Assembly: GCA_050633205.1 (NCBI GenBank)
Contig: JBOEGA010000009.1
Location: 1-64,000 of the forward strand
Length of the DNA stretch: 64,000 nucleotides
Reading direction: 5' to 3'
Origin: CBDHHC01 sp050633205
Lineage (GTDB): Bacteria; Pseudomonadota; Alphaproteobacteria; Rhizobiales; CBDHHC01
Shown: positions 34,482 through 43,181 of the stretch, piece after piece
Position numbering within the stretch: position 1 is the first letter of the stretch
How the letters are laid out: the number at the start of each line of letters is the position of its first letter
Translations under genes and position numbers: made by a program
The notes under the pieces: model-generated
Told to the model about the DNA's origin: nothing
Database searches by the model: none
What the model saw: the letters and a program-made list of their open reading frames with translations, nothing else

Positions 34482-35417
34482 TCATATGCCCCGTTCCTTT
34501 TTAAACCGCCGCAAAGTTATTCGATCCGGTAATCTCAGATCGATTTTTTCGATACCTCCAGAAAGTATGCCATACTGCTTTTCCAACAGACTCAGTTTGG
34601 TTAAAGCAGCAGATACGCCCTCTTCAGGCAGCAAAATTTCGACACCGTTCTGCAATCGCAGGGTCCAGCGTCTATTGGCAACGCGCAGCGCCGCCTTCAG
34701 TTTTCTGACCGCTCTCGGGTATTTGCGCAGTTCGTTAAACAGCTTACTGGCTGCTATATCTGCACCATCTCCAACGATCAGAGGAAAGTTACTAACAACC
34801 TCCCTGCTCAATACTTTCTGCTCTCTGATAACCACGCCCTTTGTATCAATCAGAAAGTACTGCCCTCTGGTTTGCCACAGCGCATAAGGAGTGCGCTCGT
34901 TAATTACGACTTTTACTGTCGAAGGAAAGAACCGCATTACTCTGGCGGACTCTACCCATTCCAGTTCTTCTATTTTTTCTCTGGCCTGTTGTGTGTTGAA
35001 TCGAACAAGTGAAACGTTTTCTGCACCCAGAACAGTTAATATATCTTTTTTACGGACATATTTTTGTCCTACGACTTCAACATTTGCGATACTGAAGCCT
35101 GCATCTCTTACAACTTCATCCAATTTGAGAACGACGAGATCCAGACCATATCTGATATGCCCACCAGTGATCATTCCATAGATAAACACTGCCAGAAACA
35201 GACCATAAGACAGCCTTTTCCAGACACGTTTTGCCCTATGGGCTGACACCCCCAAAAAAACAGAGTTCTGTTCTCCAGACCTTCGACGGTCCAGGGCCGC
35301 AGAAATATGTTCGCTTACTTCTGCAAGCAAGCGCCTGAAATTTCTGTTTTCTGTTTTTCTGTTACTCGGGTTACTGGTCTTGCCTAACGGTCGCAAGACG
35401 CATCCTCCACAATCCAT
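34482..35417 (-). CDS. ftsQ: cell division protein FtsQ
   Basis: Divisome scaffold with a short cytoplasmic tail, one membrane helix (LFLAVFIYGMITGGHI region) and a periplasmic POTRA domain (VVGQKYVRKKDILTVLGAENVSLVRFNTQQAREKIEELEWVESARVMRFFPSTVKVVINERTPYALW). Up to 311 residues. The ATG at 35417 lacks a ribosome site and overlaps ddl by 34 bases; a TTG in the same frame at 35396 has GGAGG seven bases upstream and is a likely real start, overlapping by 13 bases. Confidence 0.93.
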   Translation of the reverse strand: MDCGGCVLRPLGKTSNPSNRKTENRNFRRLLAEVSEHISAALDRRRSGEQNSVFLGVSAHRAKRVWKRLSYGLFLAVFIYGMITGGHIRYGLDLVVLKLDEVVRDAGFSIANVEVVGQKYVRKKDILTVLGAENVSLVRFNTQQAREKIEELEWVESARVMRFFPSTVKVVINERTPYALWQTRGQYFLIDTKGVVIREQKVLSREVVSNFPLIVGDGADIAASKLFNELRKYPRAVRKLKAALRVANRRWTLRLQNGVEILLPEEGVSAALTKLSLLEKQYGILSGGIEKIDLRLPDRITLRRFKKERGI

Positions 35418-36316
35418 CGTACTAAATCACCAAACGACATACCACGATACGCCGCCAACTCAGGCACCAGAGAGGTCGCAGTCATCCCCGGCTGTGTATT
35501 CACCTCCAGACATGCGAGGTCATAAGAACCGTCGGCTTTTTCGTCCAAACGGAAGTCAGCGCGACTGATTCCACGACAGCCAAGACTCACATGTGCCCTT
35601 ACAGTAAGAGTCTGTATCAATTGGTAAATATTTGGTGAAATTTTTGCAGGAAGTATGTGTTTTGAGCCCCCAGGAGTGTATTTTGCCTCAAAATCATAGA
35701 AATCCAGCCCCTCAGATGGTAATATTTCAATAACATCGAGTGCTTCGGATCCCATTACGGCACAAGTCAGTTCCCGGCCAGGTACGTATCTTTCTACCAT
35801 AAGTTCATCATCGGGCTGGCCTGATGACTCAATTTTTGACAGAAGATTTGAACCCTCATCTCTGATGATAAAAATGCCTACACTTGATCCGTCATCGACA
35901 GGTTTTACCACATAAGGCGGCTCCATAACATCGCCCTGAACAACTTCTGATCTCAGCACAAGCCTGCTTTCAGCAACTGGAACTCCCGCCTTATGCATGA
36001 CCAGTTTTGCCCGCTCTTTATGCATGGCAACTGAAGATGCGAGAACCCCGGAATGCGTGTATGGTATTCTCAGTGTTTCCAGAAGACCCTGAATGCACCC
36101 ATCCTCACCCCATTTGCCGTGTAGTGCGTTAAAGCAGACGTCCGGAGCTGTTTCGATCAGCCTTTGAGCAATATCATGACCAACATCTATCCTTGTAACC
36201 TTATAGCCTTCCCCTTCAAGTGCTTCTGCACATGCAGCCCCTGAATTAAGGCTTACTTCGCGCTCAGAAGACAATCCACCCAAAAGAACGGCTATGTGCT
36301 TAGGATTATTGGTCAT
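35384..36316 (-). CDS. ddl: D-alanine--D-alanine ligase
   Basis: Makes D-Ala-D-Ala for peptidoglycan with ATP. 310 residues: HIAVLLGGLSSEREVSLNSGAA at the N-terminus, FNALHGKWGEDGCIQGLLETLRIPYTHSG, ATP-grasp residues VVKPVDDGSSVGIFII, and CLEVNTQPGMTATSLVPE at the C-terminus. It is the ddlB position of the dcw cluster, overlapping ftsQ. murB and murC, usually upstream, are not present; an unrelated polysaccharide gene lies there instead. Confidence 0.96.
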   Translation of the reverse strand: MTNNPKHIAVLLGGLSSEREVSLNSGAACAEALEGEGYKVTRIDVGHDIAQRLIETAPDVCFNALHGKWGEDGCIQGLLETLRIPYTHSGVLASSVAMHKERAKLVMHKAGVPVAESRLVLRSEVVQGDVMEPPYVVKPVDDGSSVGIFIIRDEGSNLLSKIESSGQPDDELMVERYVPGRELTCAVMGSEALDVIEILPSEGLDFYDFEAKYTPGGSKHILPAKISPNIYQLIQTLTVRAHVSLGCRGISRADFRLDEKADGSYDLACLEVNTQPGMTATSLVPELAAYRGMSFGDLVRWIVEDASCDR

Positions 36317-36410
36317 TTTTGGATACCTATCTTTGTTATTCTATCGTTGGGGAGGTGTATCGCTGGCAAAATATCAGAAGCTGCAGATATTGAAAAGCCT
36401 GATAGATGCA

Positions 36411-36454
36411 GATAGTCATGCAGATAACCTGTTCCAGTTATCTGCATGACTATC
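36411..36454. repeat. 18-bp perfect inverted repeat
   Basis: GATAGTCATGCAGATAAC (36411-36428) and its exact complement (36437-36454) flank an 8-base loop CTGTTCCA. It lies six bases past the stop of the polymerase/ligase gene and before ddl. Long and perfect, but without a T run on either strand; possibly a terminator or a protein or RNase target. Confidence 0.95.
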
Positions 36455-36459
36455 GTGGC

Positions 36460-37779
36460 CTACAAATGGCGAGGATGCATTTGCCTATTTACTGGCTGGC
36501 TTTGCTTTTTCAGCTCTTCTTCCTCTTTTTCATCAAGAAGCCATACGCATGACCCCAGCAAGAACAGAAAATGACAAAATGTTGCGTTCCAGAGATGAAC
36601 CGTACACACTGCAAAAATCAGCGTCATAATGGTTATGGTCCAGGCTTTTCTGATTGTAATCAGCTTCTTACTCCTAAGCCTGCGTTTGGAAAAAGCCCTT
36701 ATCATTGTATATACAGCCAGTGCGTAGAAGATTATCGCAGGGTAGCCAAATCTCATCATTACGACCAACCAGTAATTATCAACACTTCTACTCAGCCAGA
36801 AGGGTCTGATCCAGTCATTCATACCTATGCCAAACCACGGGTTTCTTATAACTTCCGCAATGCCATAGTCCCAGATTGTAATTCTGGTATAGGCAGATTG
36901 AACATTGAACGTCATATAGGTCACGAAGACATGTATAGGTTTGCGGTTCGACAGCAAATCTATTGTGATATACATCAGCACAAAAAACAGAAATAATATT
37001 AACCACCGGAACGGGATACGCCTGGTGATAAATTCCCATCCGATCATTCCGAACTGTAAAATCAGGCTTAGTAATGGACCGCTTGATAGAGAAAAGAAAG
37101 TCCCGAACAATGATGGTGCAGTACGCATGGCCGTTTTTGTTAACGACGATTTATAGATGGTCAGGTAGTATGACAGAGTAAAAGTTGACGCTGCAAATAC
37201 TCCATAGAGAATCGGGTGTTCAAATGTTGCCATTGCCCTGTGCAACCCCATACGCGGCTCTACGGGAATGATGTAAACGTTAAACAGCTGCTGAACCGGA
37301 TGCCTGCCAGTAAGCGATTCAAATATAGCCAGAGGCAGCAGCAATAGCAGAATAAATGAAAACCATTTCACCAACTCCTCAAACTGATGACTGGAGCGAA
37401 TGTAACACCTTGCCAGAAGGTAAGATCCCAAGAATTCAATGACATATATTCCTGCGGCTTCTATTTCCCTGAAAGGGCCATGAACAGCACTTAATGCAAT
37501 GACAGCCCAGAATGCATGAAGAAAAATAAAAACATCAGCTGCTATAATTTTACCCGCTTTGCCTGATATAAATTTAAAGAAGCAGGGAACCAGCATTATT
37601 AATAAGAGGATCCTATAGGGGGATAGTCTTATTGGCCCAAGCGGTATGCTCAGAGGGGGCAAAAGTGTGAACAAGAAAATGATAACAACTATGGACAGAC
37701 CAGCAGCTTTTCCTACTTTAGAGGAAACAGGTATCCCTGATGCACGATTGCGAGATTGTGCACTTGAAACGCTTTGCAT
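36460..37779 (-). CDS. O-antigen polymerase/ligase-like membrane protein
   Basis: 439 residues with about ten to twelve predicted membrane helices from residue 25 on, and a large loop with the Wzy/WaaL-type pattern TIWDYGIAEVIRNPWFGIGMNDW (about 310-332). Such proteins polymerise or transfer surface glycans in the inner membrane. Charged C-terminal tail (DEKEEEELKKQSQ). It lies where murB/murC would be expected and is divergent from a glycosyltransferase gene, marking the edge of a small surface-polysaccharide region. The exact role (polymerase or ligase) cannot be told. Confidence 0.8.
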   Translation of the reverse strand: MQSVSSAQSRNRASGIPVSSKVGKAAGLSIVVIIFLFTLLPPLSIPLGPIRLSPYRILLLIMLVPCFFKFISGKAGKIIAADVFIFLHAFWAVIALSAVHGPFREIEAAGIYVIEFLGSYLLARCYIRSSHQFEELVKWFSFILLLLLPLAIFESLTGRHPVQQLFNVYIIPVEPRMGLHRAMATFEHPILYGVFAASTFTLSYYLTIYKSSLTKTAMRTAPSLFGTFFSLSSGPLLSLILQFGMIGWEFITRRIPFRWLILFLFFVLMYITIDLLSNRKPIHVFVTYMTFNVQSAYTRITIWDYGIAEVIRNPWFGIGMNDWIRPFWLSRSVDNYWLVVMMRFGYPAIIFYALAVYTMIRAFSKRRLRSKKLITIRKAWTITIMTLIFAVCTVHLWNATFCHFLFLLGSCVWLLDEKEEEELKKQSQPVNRQMHPRHL

Positions 37780-38011
37780 TCATTATATCCGTTTGAATAG
37801 AAGCGCCATGCAGCAACCCAGCGCCTTTATGCCCCAATAAATTAAATTCTGTAATTGTTATATCTAACTTAACGTAACTTAATAAGCCTATTATTTATGA
37901 TTTTTAAATGTGACTAATTGATTAAACTGTTACATCTATACTATAGAGGGTTGCAATCAACCAATTTTATTTAAACAGTATTTTTTTCGTTCTACGCCCT
38001 GGAAAATCCAA

Positions 38012-38992
38012 ATGCAAAATATGCCAGAAACGATGAATTCTCCTCTTCCTGACTCTCCATTAATTTCTATTCTTGTTATAAGTTATAATACTCGCGAAAT
38101 GACCCTTGAGTGCCTGCACTCTGTCGTCAATGAAACTGTTGATTGCAGTTACGAACTAATTGTAGTTGATAATAACTCTCAGGATGGCTCAGCAGAAGCC
38201 ATTGAGAAAGAGTTTCCAGATATCAAGCTTATGGCTCTCAAGGATAATCTTGGGTTCGCAAAAGCAAATAACCTGGCAGCGGAACATGCCAGTGGCGAGT
38301 ATGTTCTGCTACTAAACCCGGATACTGTTGTTCTGGACAAGGCCATTGACAGGCTTATGACTTTTGCCAAAGAACGACCAGAAGCAGGAATATGGGGGGG
38401 CAGAACCTATTATGGTGATAAATCCCTTAATCCATACTCCTGCTGGAGAAGAACTACGGTATGGAATCTTTTTTGCCGGGTTTCGGGGATTGCGGGCGTT
38501 TTCTCTAAAAGTGAGTTTCTCAACTCAGAGGCTTACGGAGGGTGGCAACGAGACAGTGTCCGACAGGTTGATATTGTTACCGGATGCTTCTTCCTGATAA
38601 CGAAAGAGTTATGGACTGACCTAAAAGGTTTTGATCCGGCATTTTTCATGTATGGGGAAGAAGCCGACCTTTGCCTGCGTGCCGGAAAAAAAGGGTATTC
38701 TCCCATGGTTACCCCTAATGCAGGTATTATACATTATGGTGGTGCGTCTGATACGGTTCAGGAAGACAAGATGGTGCGCCTGCTCAAAGGAAAGATATCG
38801 CTGGTCAAAAGACACTGGTCACCACTTACACGTGGGCTCGGTGCATTCCTCTACCTGATGTGGCCTGTTCGACAAAATATTGTCAGAGCTTTACTCAAGA
38901 TAGTCAGCCCTCGTGAAAAATTTAATGAAGAAGCAGCAAAGACCTGGCGACAGATCTGGCGAAGACGCAATGAATGGAAAAATGGCTATTAG
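38012..38992 (+). CDS. family 2 glycosyltransferase
   Basis: 326 residues. GT-A fold of the rhamnosyltransferase/WcaE kind: ISILVISYNTREMTLECLHSVVNET (18-42), nucleotide-binding IVVDNNSQDGS, DNLGFAKANNLAAEHASGEYVLLLNPDTVV with the DxD-like motif, and FFMYGEEADLCLRAGKKGY with the catalytic acid region. A C-terminal hydrophobic stretch may attach to the membrane. Its neighbours suggest exopolysaccharide or O-antigen assembly. Alternative starts at 38021 and 38033. Confidence 0.9.
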   Translation: MQNMPETMNSPLPDSPLISILVISYNTREMTLECLHSVVNETVDCSYELIVVDNNSQDGSAEAIEKEFPDIKLMALKDNLGFAKANNLAAEHASGEYVLLLNPDTVVLDKAIDRLMTFAKERPEAGIWGGRTYYGDKSLNPYSCWRRTTVWNLFCRVSGIAGVFSKSEFLNSEAYGGWQRDSVRQVDIVTGCFFLITKELWTDLKGFDPAFFMYGEEADLCLRAGKKGYSPMVTPNAGIIHYGGASDTVQEDKMVRLLKGKISLVKRHWSPLTRGLGAFLYLMWPVRQNIVRALLKIVSPREKFNEEAAKTWRQIWRRRNEWKNGY

Positions 38993-39029
38993 GGGAATTG
39001 ACCCGGACAGCTAACCACAGCGTAGCATA

Positions 39030-39052
39030 CTGGAGAAAAGCTATTTCTCCAG
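39030..39052. terminator. convergent hairpin
   Basis: CTGGAGAAA (39030-39038) pairs with TTTCTCCAG (39044-39052) over a five-base loop that contains the stop codon of the beta-helix gene. It lies between the convergent glycosyltransferase and beta-helix genes; no long T run. Confidence 0.55.
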
Positions 39053-40412
39053 CCGCTCATATGCTCCAATATCTCGCCCCAGACCCTGAGGCCTGTTTGT
39101 TCCAGAGGCATCTTTATCCGGTAATTCAGGAAACTGAATTTTAGTCAGTGCATCGAAATACCGGGCTGTTATTGCAGAGTTCACAGCGCGACTTCCACGC
39201 TTTAATCTAAAATCAAATTTTCTATAGTTCTGGAAGAAATCTTCTCCATCGCTTACCTTCAGGTTTCCTATCACAATAGTCCCCTTATTTGAGCGACTAA
39301 AGCCCTGGCCAATATTATTGACNNCTGCCTTTTGAAGGCACAGTATCTCCCTTATGTCCCCTTACACTAATCTGTGCAGCCTTCGGGTTCCTGGTATAAG
39401 GGTTAAAAACAGTATTATGCATGACAACAACATCTCTGGCACCATGGACTGAGATACCGCTCCAATGCATAGGAATGACCAGATTATTCTCAATAACCCA
39501 TTTGCTGAAAATTCCTCCGGAGAGACGTATTCCAGCTAATGCACAGAGGGAACCAGATTTTAGAGATTCCCTATTAATAATCCTGTTACCCCTTAATACT
39601 CCACCTTCAGAAACCGGTATTTTCTTTCCTCTCCCTTTCGGGTTCAGCCAGAAAATCAGTCCTCCAACCTTTCCTCTACCACCTGTATGGCAATTGCGAA
39701 TGGTATTATACTGATAGGTGGAAAAATTACCGGCTCCGCTTATTGCTTTTCCAGAAAAGTTGTTAATTGTATTTTCTTCTATAAGGGAGTTTCCTGCATC
39801 AATAAAAATGCCGTGGTTAATATTACTAATCCGGTTGCCCCTAATGGTTATATAGCGCCCTTCTTTTACGACAATCCCATTTGAGGCCAGCTTCTTCCAG
39901 TTATCTGAAGACCAGCCAGAACTGTCTGTAACTGAAAACAGACCAGACTTCTCAATGGTAATATTTTCTGAACCATCTGAAATATTTACCAAAGTAGAAT
40001 ATCTATTATAGTCTTTAGAAAATGAAGAACTGACTTCCAATCCTCTGAGTAACCAGTTGCTGCTGGCGGAAATTGAGATTGAAGAGAATTTCGGAGTTTC
40101 CCCCTTGTCGGCGATGATTGAAACCATCTTTTTGTTTTTTAATCCGGAAATTACCAGGGTCTTATAATTACCGCTTTTCAGCCGAACCACATCTCCAGAC
40201 TCAAGAAGCCCCCCATTTACCAACTCCTGAAGAGAGGATATTTTTTTCTTTAGGGGAACTTTTTTTCCTTCTTTATCAAGCAGGCTAATATCAGTGCCTT
40301 TAACTTCATAAGTCCCGGCCAGTGCTACAGAAAAATCAAACAGAAGCACGGACACAGCCAACAGCATAATCGCTCTGGCTGGAACTTTGCTGCTTATAGT
40401 TTGTTTACGCAT
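39041..40412 (-). CDS. secreted right-handed beta-helix protein (broken by assembly gap)
   Basis: ATG at 40412 has AGGA seven bases upstream and starts a signal peptide (ARAIMLLAVSVLLFDFSVALA-G). The mature part has Asn-rich parallel beta-helix coils (SNGIVVKEGRYITIRGNRISNINHGIFIDAGNSLIEENTINNFSGKAI), like polysaccharide lyases and epimerases. Near residue 363 the frame is lost at 'nn' 39323-39324, but it continues after it (VNNIGQGFSRSNKGTIVIGNLKV) to the stop at 39041, ending in RPQGLGRDIGAYE, a usual end for such proteins. The gap must hold one base (or one more than a multiple of three). Likely a periplasmic or secreted glycan-acting protein; no catalytic residues can be named. An upstream in-frame extension to 40514 lacks a ribosome site. 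Confidence 0.8.
39323..39324. other. undetermined bases, probable contig join
   Basis: Two N that shift the reading frame of the beta-helix gene. One base instead of two restores it. Confidence 0.85.
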
Positions 40413-40989
40413 TTTTTTTCCTATATTACTCATCGTGAATGAGATGCCTGGTACATTCAATACGGAACAGCGCTTATGCTTCACTGCGATATACCCGCTT
40501 CCGGCTCCCCTCATTCAACAGGGCGTAATAGTTTTTCTTTTTAACGTCACCATTCAGGCAGTTTTATATCGCCTTAATCAGGTAAGGCTACAGTTTTAGT
40601 TCCGTCAACAATATACTGTTTTAAGATATTTTAAAAAACCGCAGGAATTAACCTTACTATTTCCACGCTGAAACTGCATCTACAGCGTAAATTTATTATG
40701 CCAGGATAGTATCTCAGCACAGATTTTCGTCATAGCGAAAAAAGGCATTGTCTTAAAAATTTCTTTCTATTAACACTATCTTCAAATCCAGTTTTTGTAA
40801 AAAAGACAGTAAATACATGATAGCGCTGTCCTGTTACAATGATTAAATTCGGTTTATGTGTTTTGAATTTACAATAGTTCCTGATTTTTTAAGAAAGACA
40901 CCGTTACATTTTATAATTTATACAATCCAGTACACAACCGATACACATGCTTAATTAAGACACAAGAAAGTATTACCCTGGGGGCTGCA
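40413..40989. other. divergent intergenic region
   Basis: 577 AT-rich bases between the beta-helix gene and the GT4 gene. Short reading frames exist but none has a ribosome site and a recognisable product. It must carry both promoters; none is strong enough to annotate. Confidence 0.5.
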
Positions 40990-42186
40990 TTGACTGAAAC
41001 TAAAAAAAAACGTGTTCTCATCATAGTTGAAAACCTGACTATACCTGTGGATCGCCGTGTCTGGCAGGAAGCTACAGCACTTCGGGATGCGGGGTATCAT
41101 GTCTCGATTATCTGTCCGGTTGGAGATAAATATCATGAACGCTACGAAGTTATGGAAGATATACATGTATATCGCCATACCCTGCTTATGGAAGCGGATA
41201 CCAAAATCGGATATTTATTTGAGTATTCCTCAGCTCTATTCTGGGAATTCTGGCTTTCAATGAAGGTTTTACGGAGACAGGGCTTTGATGTAATTCATGC
41301 CTGTAATCCACCTGACCTGATTTTTCTCATTGGCCTCTTTTACAAGATCTTTTTCCGCAAGAAATTTATATTTGATCATCATGATATTAACCCTGAGCTT
41401 TTTGAGGTCAAATTTGGACGGAAAGGTTTCTTTCACTCATTGCTTCTCATGTTTGAACGCTGGACTTTCAAATCAGCAAATGTGTCGATTGCTACGAACG
41501 GGACATTTAAAGATATCGCAGTCGCAAGAGGTGGCATGGACCCTGAAGATGTATTTATTGTCCAAAGCACACCTAACCTTCAAAAATTCAAACGGGTTGA
41601 GCCCTCTGCGGAGCTGAGAGCTGGCCGCAAGCATGTTATCGGGTATGTCGGCATTATGGGGAACCAGGACGGCGTTGATATTCTTGTTGAAAGCATGAAG
41701 TATCTGGTTAAAGAGAAGCAGAGAACAGACCTGCAATGTGTGATCGTGGGGTCAGGCACAGAACTTGAAAAACTCAAACAGATGACCAGAGACTATAAAC
41801 TGGAAGATCATATTACCTTTACCGGCTACCTGAGTGGTGATGACCTGTTACAGGCCTACTCTACCTTTGATGTCGGTGTTATCCCTGATCCGGAAAATGT
41901 CTATAATGACAAGATTTCGATGAATAAGGTTTTTGAATATATGGCTATGGGGATCCCATTTGTTCAGTTTAACCTCAGCGAGGGGCGAGCTGCTGCGGGA
42001 GAAGCTTCCCTTTATGCCAGAGATAACTGTCCCAAAGATCTTGCGGAACAAGTGTTAAGACTTGTTAATGAACCTGATCTATGTGAACAGCTGAAGCAGG
42101 AGGGGCAGAAACGAGCGGAACATATCAACTGGGATAATGAACGCGCCAAGCTTCTTGCAGCCTATGACAGGGCGCTAAACAACTAA
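40990..42186 (+). CDS. family 4 glycosyltransferase (GT-B)
   Basis: 398 residues, TTG start behind GGGG. N-terminal Rossmann half with VLIIVENLTIPVDRRVWQEATALRDAGYHVSIICP, middle FDHHDINPELFEVKFG, C-terminal half with HVIGYVGIMGNQDGVDILVESMKYL, VIVGSGTELEKL and the E-x7-E-like donor-site region NKVFEYMAMGIPFVQFNLSEGRAAAGEA. It transfers a sugar from a nucleotide donor, probably for surface polysaccharide. It stands alone on the plus strand, ending this region. Confidence 0.9.
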   Translation: MTETKKKRVLIIVENLTIPVDRRVWQEATALRDAGYHVSIICPVGDKYHERYEVMEDIHVYRHTLLMEADTKIGYLFEYSSALFWEFWLSMKVLRRQGFDVIHACNPPDLIFLIGLFYKIFFRKKFIFDHHDINPELFEVKFGRKGFFHSLLLMFERWTFKSANVSIATNGTFKDIAVARGGMDPEDVFIVQSTPNLQKFKRVEPSAELRAGRKHVIGYVGIMGNQDGVDILVESMKYLVKEKQRTDLQCVIVGSGTELEKLKQMTRDYKLEDHITFTGYLSGDDLLQAYSTFDVGVIPDPENVYNDKISMNKVFEYMAMGIPFVQFNLSEGRAAAGEASLYARDNCPKDLAEQVLRLVNEPDLCEQLKQEGQKRAEHINWDNERAKLLAAYDRALNN

Positions 42187-42204
42187 TGCCAGACTAAGAC
42201 TTCA

Positions 42205-42242
42205 CCCGGATCATTTTGTCAGAACCTTCTCTGTGATCCGGG
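42205..42242 (+). terminator. hairpin after GT4 gene
   Basis: CCCGGATCA (42205-42213) and TGATCCGGG (42234-42242) pair perfectly over a 20-base loop, 19 bases after the stop. No T run follows, so termination is inferred from position. Confidence 0.5.
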
Positions 42243-42470
42243 CCCCCTCCACGCCGATACTTCCAGCCCCCCAAGAACTGAACAGCATTCACTACAGCGA
42301 ATACACAAATTCAAGAAGTACAAATAGAAAATTACTTCTTTTTTCATGAATATTTTCAGTATCAATTAATTCTAATTTTACTGCACATCGTGTATTTATG
42401 CACTACATAAGGGTTTTTACTGATGAAAGTATTTATTTTTATTAAGTAAAATTAAAGCCGGGTAAATAGG

Positions 42471-42779
42471 ATGAAGATTGTTCAGGAAGACAAAAACGGC
42501 GGAAGTTACCTAACTTTGCCAGCAAAGCTGGCATTGCCGCAATCGGTTGAACTGAAAGAGCATCTACTCAATGCTGTTTCTAAAGATCATGACGTCGTGA
42601 TTGATTGCAAGAACGTTCAGGATATTAAAACTCCCTTTATTCAAATACTTATTGCTGGTGCACGCTATTTTCAAAGATGTAAGAAATCAATGAAAGTGCA
42701 GAATCTGGCCAGCAGTGTTGAAGGGGCATTTATAGATCTGGGGCTTACGGATGAGCTTAATCGGGTAAAGGGGATATAG
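42471..42779 (+). CDS. STAS domain protein of the chemotaxis operon
   Basis: 102 residues, whole-length STAS fold: beta start (SYLTLPAKLALPQSVELKEHLLNAV), HDVVIDCKNVQDIKTPFIQILIAGARYFQRCKKSMKVQNLASSVEGAFIDLGL. The usual phospho-acceptor Ser of SpoIIAA-type proteins is replaced by Thr (KTPFIQ). It is the first gene of the che operon, five bases before cheY, and similar small STAS proteins occur in other alphaproteobacterial che clusters. Its partner is unknown; CheA or a receptor is a guess. Confidence 0.8.
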   Translation: MKIVQEDKNGGSYLTLPAKLALPQSVELKEHLLNAVSKDHDVVIDCKNVQDIKTPFIQILIAGARYFQRCKKSMKVQNLASSVEGAFIDLGLTDELNRVKGI

Positions 42780-42783
42780 AACC

Positions 42784-43149
42784 ATGAGCAAGCGAGTACT
42801 CGCAGTAGATGATTCAAAGACTATGCGCAATATGATCGTGTTTACTTTGAATGGCGAGGGATATGAAGTGACCGAAGCAGTTGATGGACAGGAAGCACTG
42901 ACCATCGCAAGTTCCGGTGAGTTTGACCTTATTATTACTGATATCAACATGCCTAATATGGATGGCATTACGTTGCTTAAGGAATTACGCAGTAAGGACA
43001 AATTCCGCTCCACTCCTATTCTTATCCTCACGACAGAAGGTGGTGACGACAAAAAGAATGAGGGGCGTGCTGCTGGTGCAACGGGCTGGATTGTTAAGCC
43101 ATTTGACCCTGAGAAACTGCTGCAGGTGGTAGGAAAGGTTTGCCACTAA
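42784..43149 (+). CDS. cheY: chemotaxis response regulator CheY
   Basis: 121-residue single receiver domain: DD at 9-10, phospho-acceptor Asp53 (LIITDINMPNMDG), Thr at LILTTEGG and Lys in VKPFDPEKL. CheA phosphorylates it and it then binds the flagellar switch. First of the signalling core genes, directly before cheA. Confidence 0.95.
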   Translation: MSKRVLAVDDSKTMRNMIVFTLNGEGYEVTEAVDGQEALTIASSGEFDLIITDINMPNMDGITLLKELRSKDKFRSTPILILTTEGGDDKKNEGRAAGATGWIVKPFDPEKLLQVVGKVCH

Positions 43150-43181
43150 AGGCAGAGTAACTATTTTGGGGGACAATAAAA

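Noticed and set aside
39041..39274. Separate 77-residue gene
   Set aside because: It is the C-terminal end of the beta-helix protein cut off by 'nn'.
40387..40599. 70-residue plus-strand frame before the GT4 gene
   Set aside because: Overlaps the signal-peptide end of the beta-helix gene; no ribosome site or homology.
42440..42470. Sigma-28-like site (TAAA ... GCCGGGTAA) before the che operon
   Set aside because: The -10-like part ends within 10 bases of the start codon, leaving no room for the transcript leader with its ribosome site.
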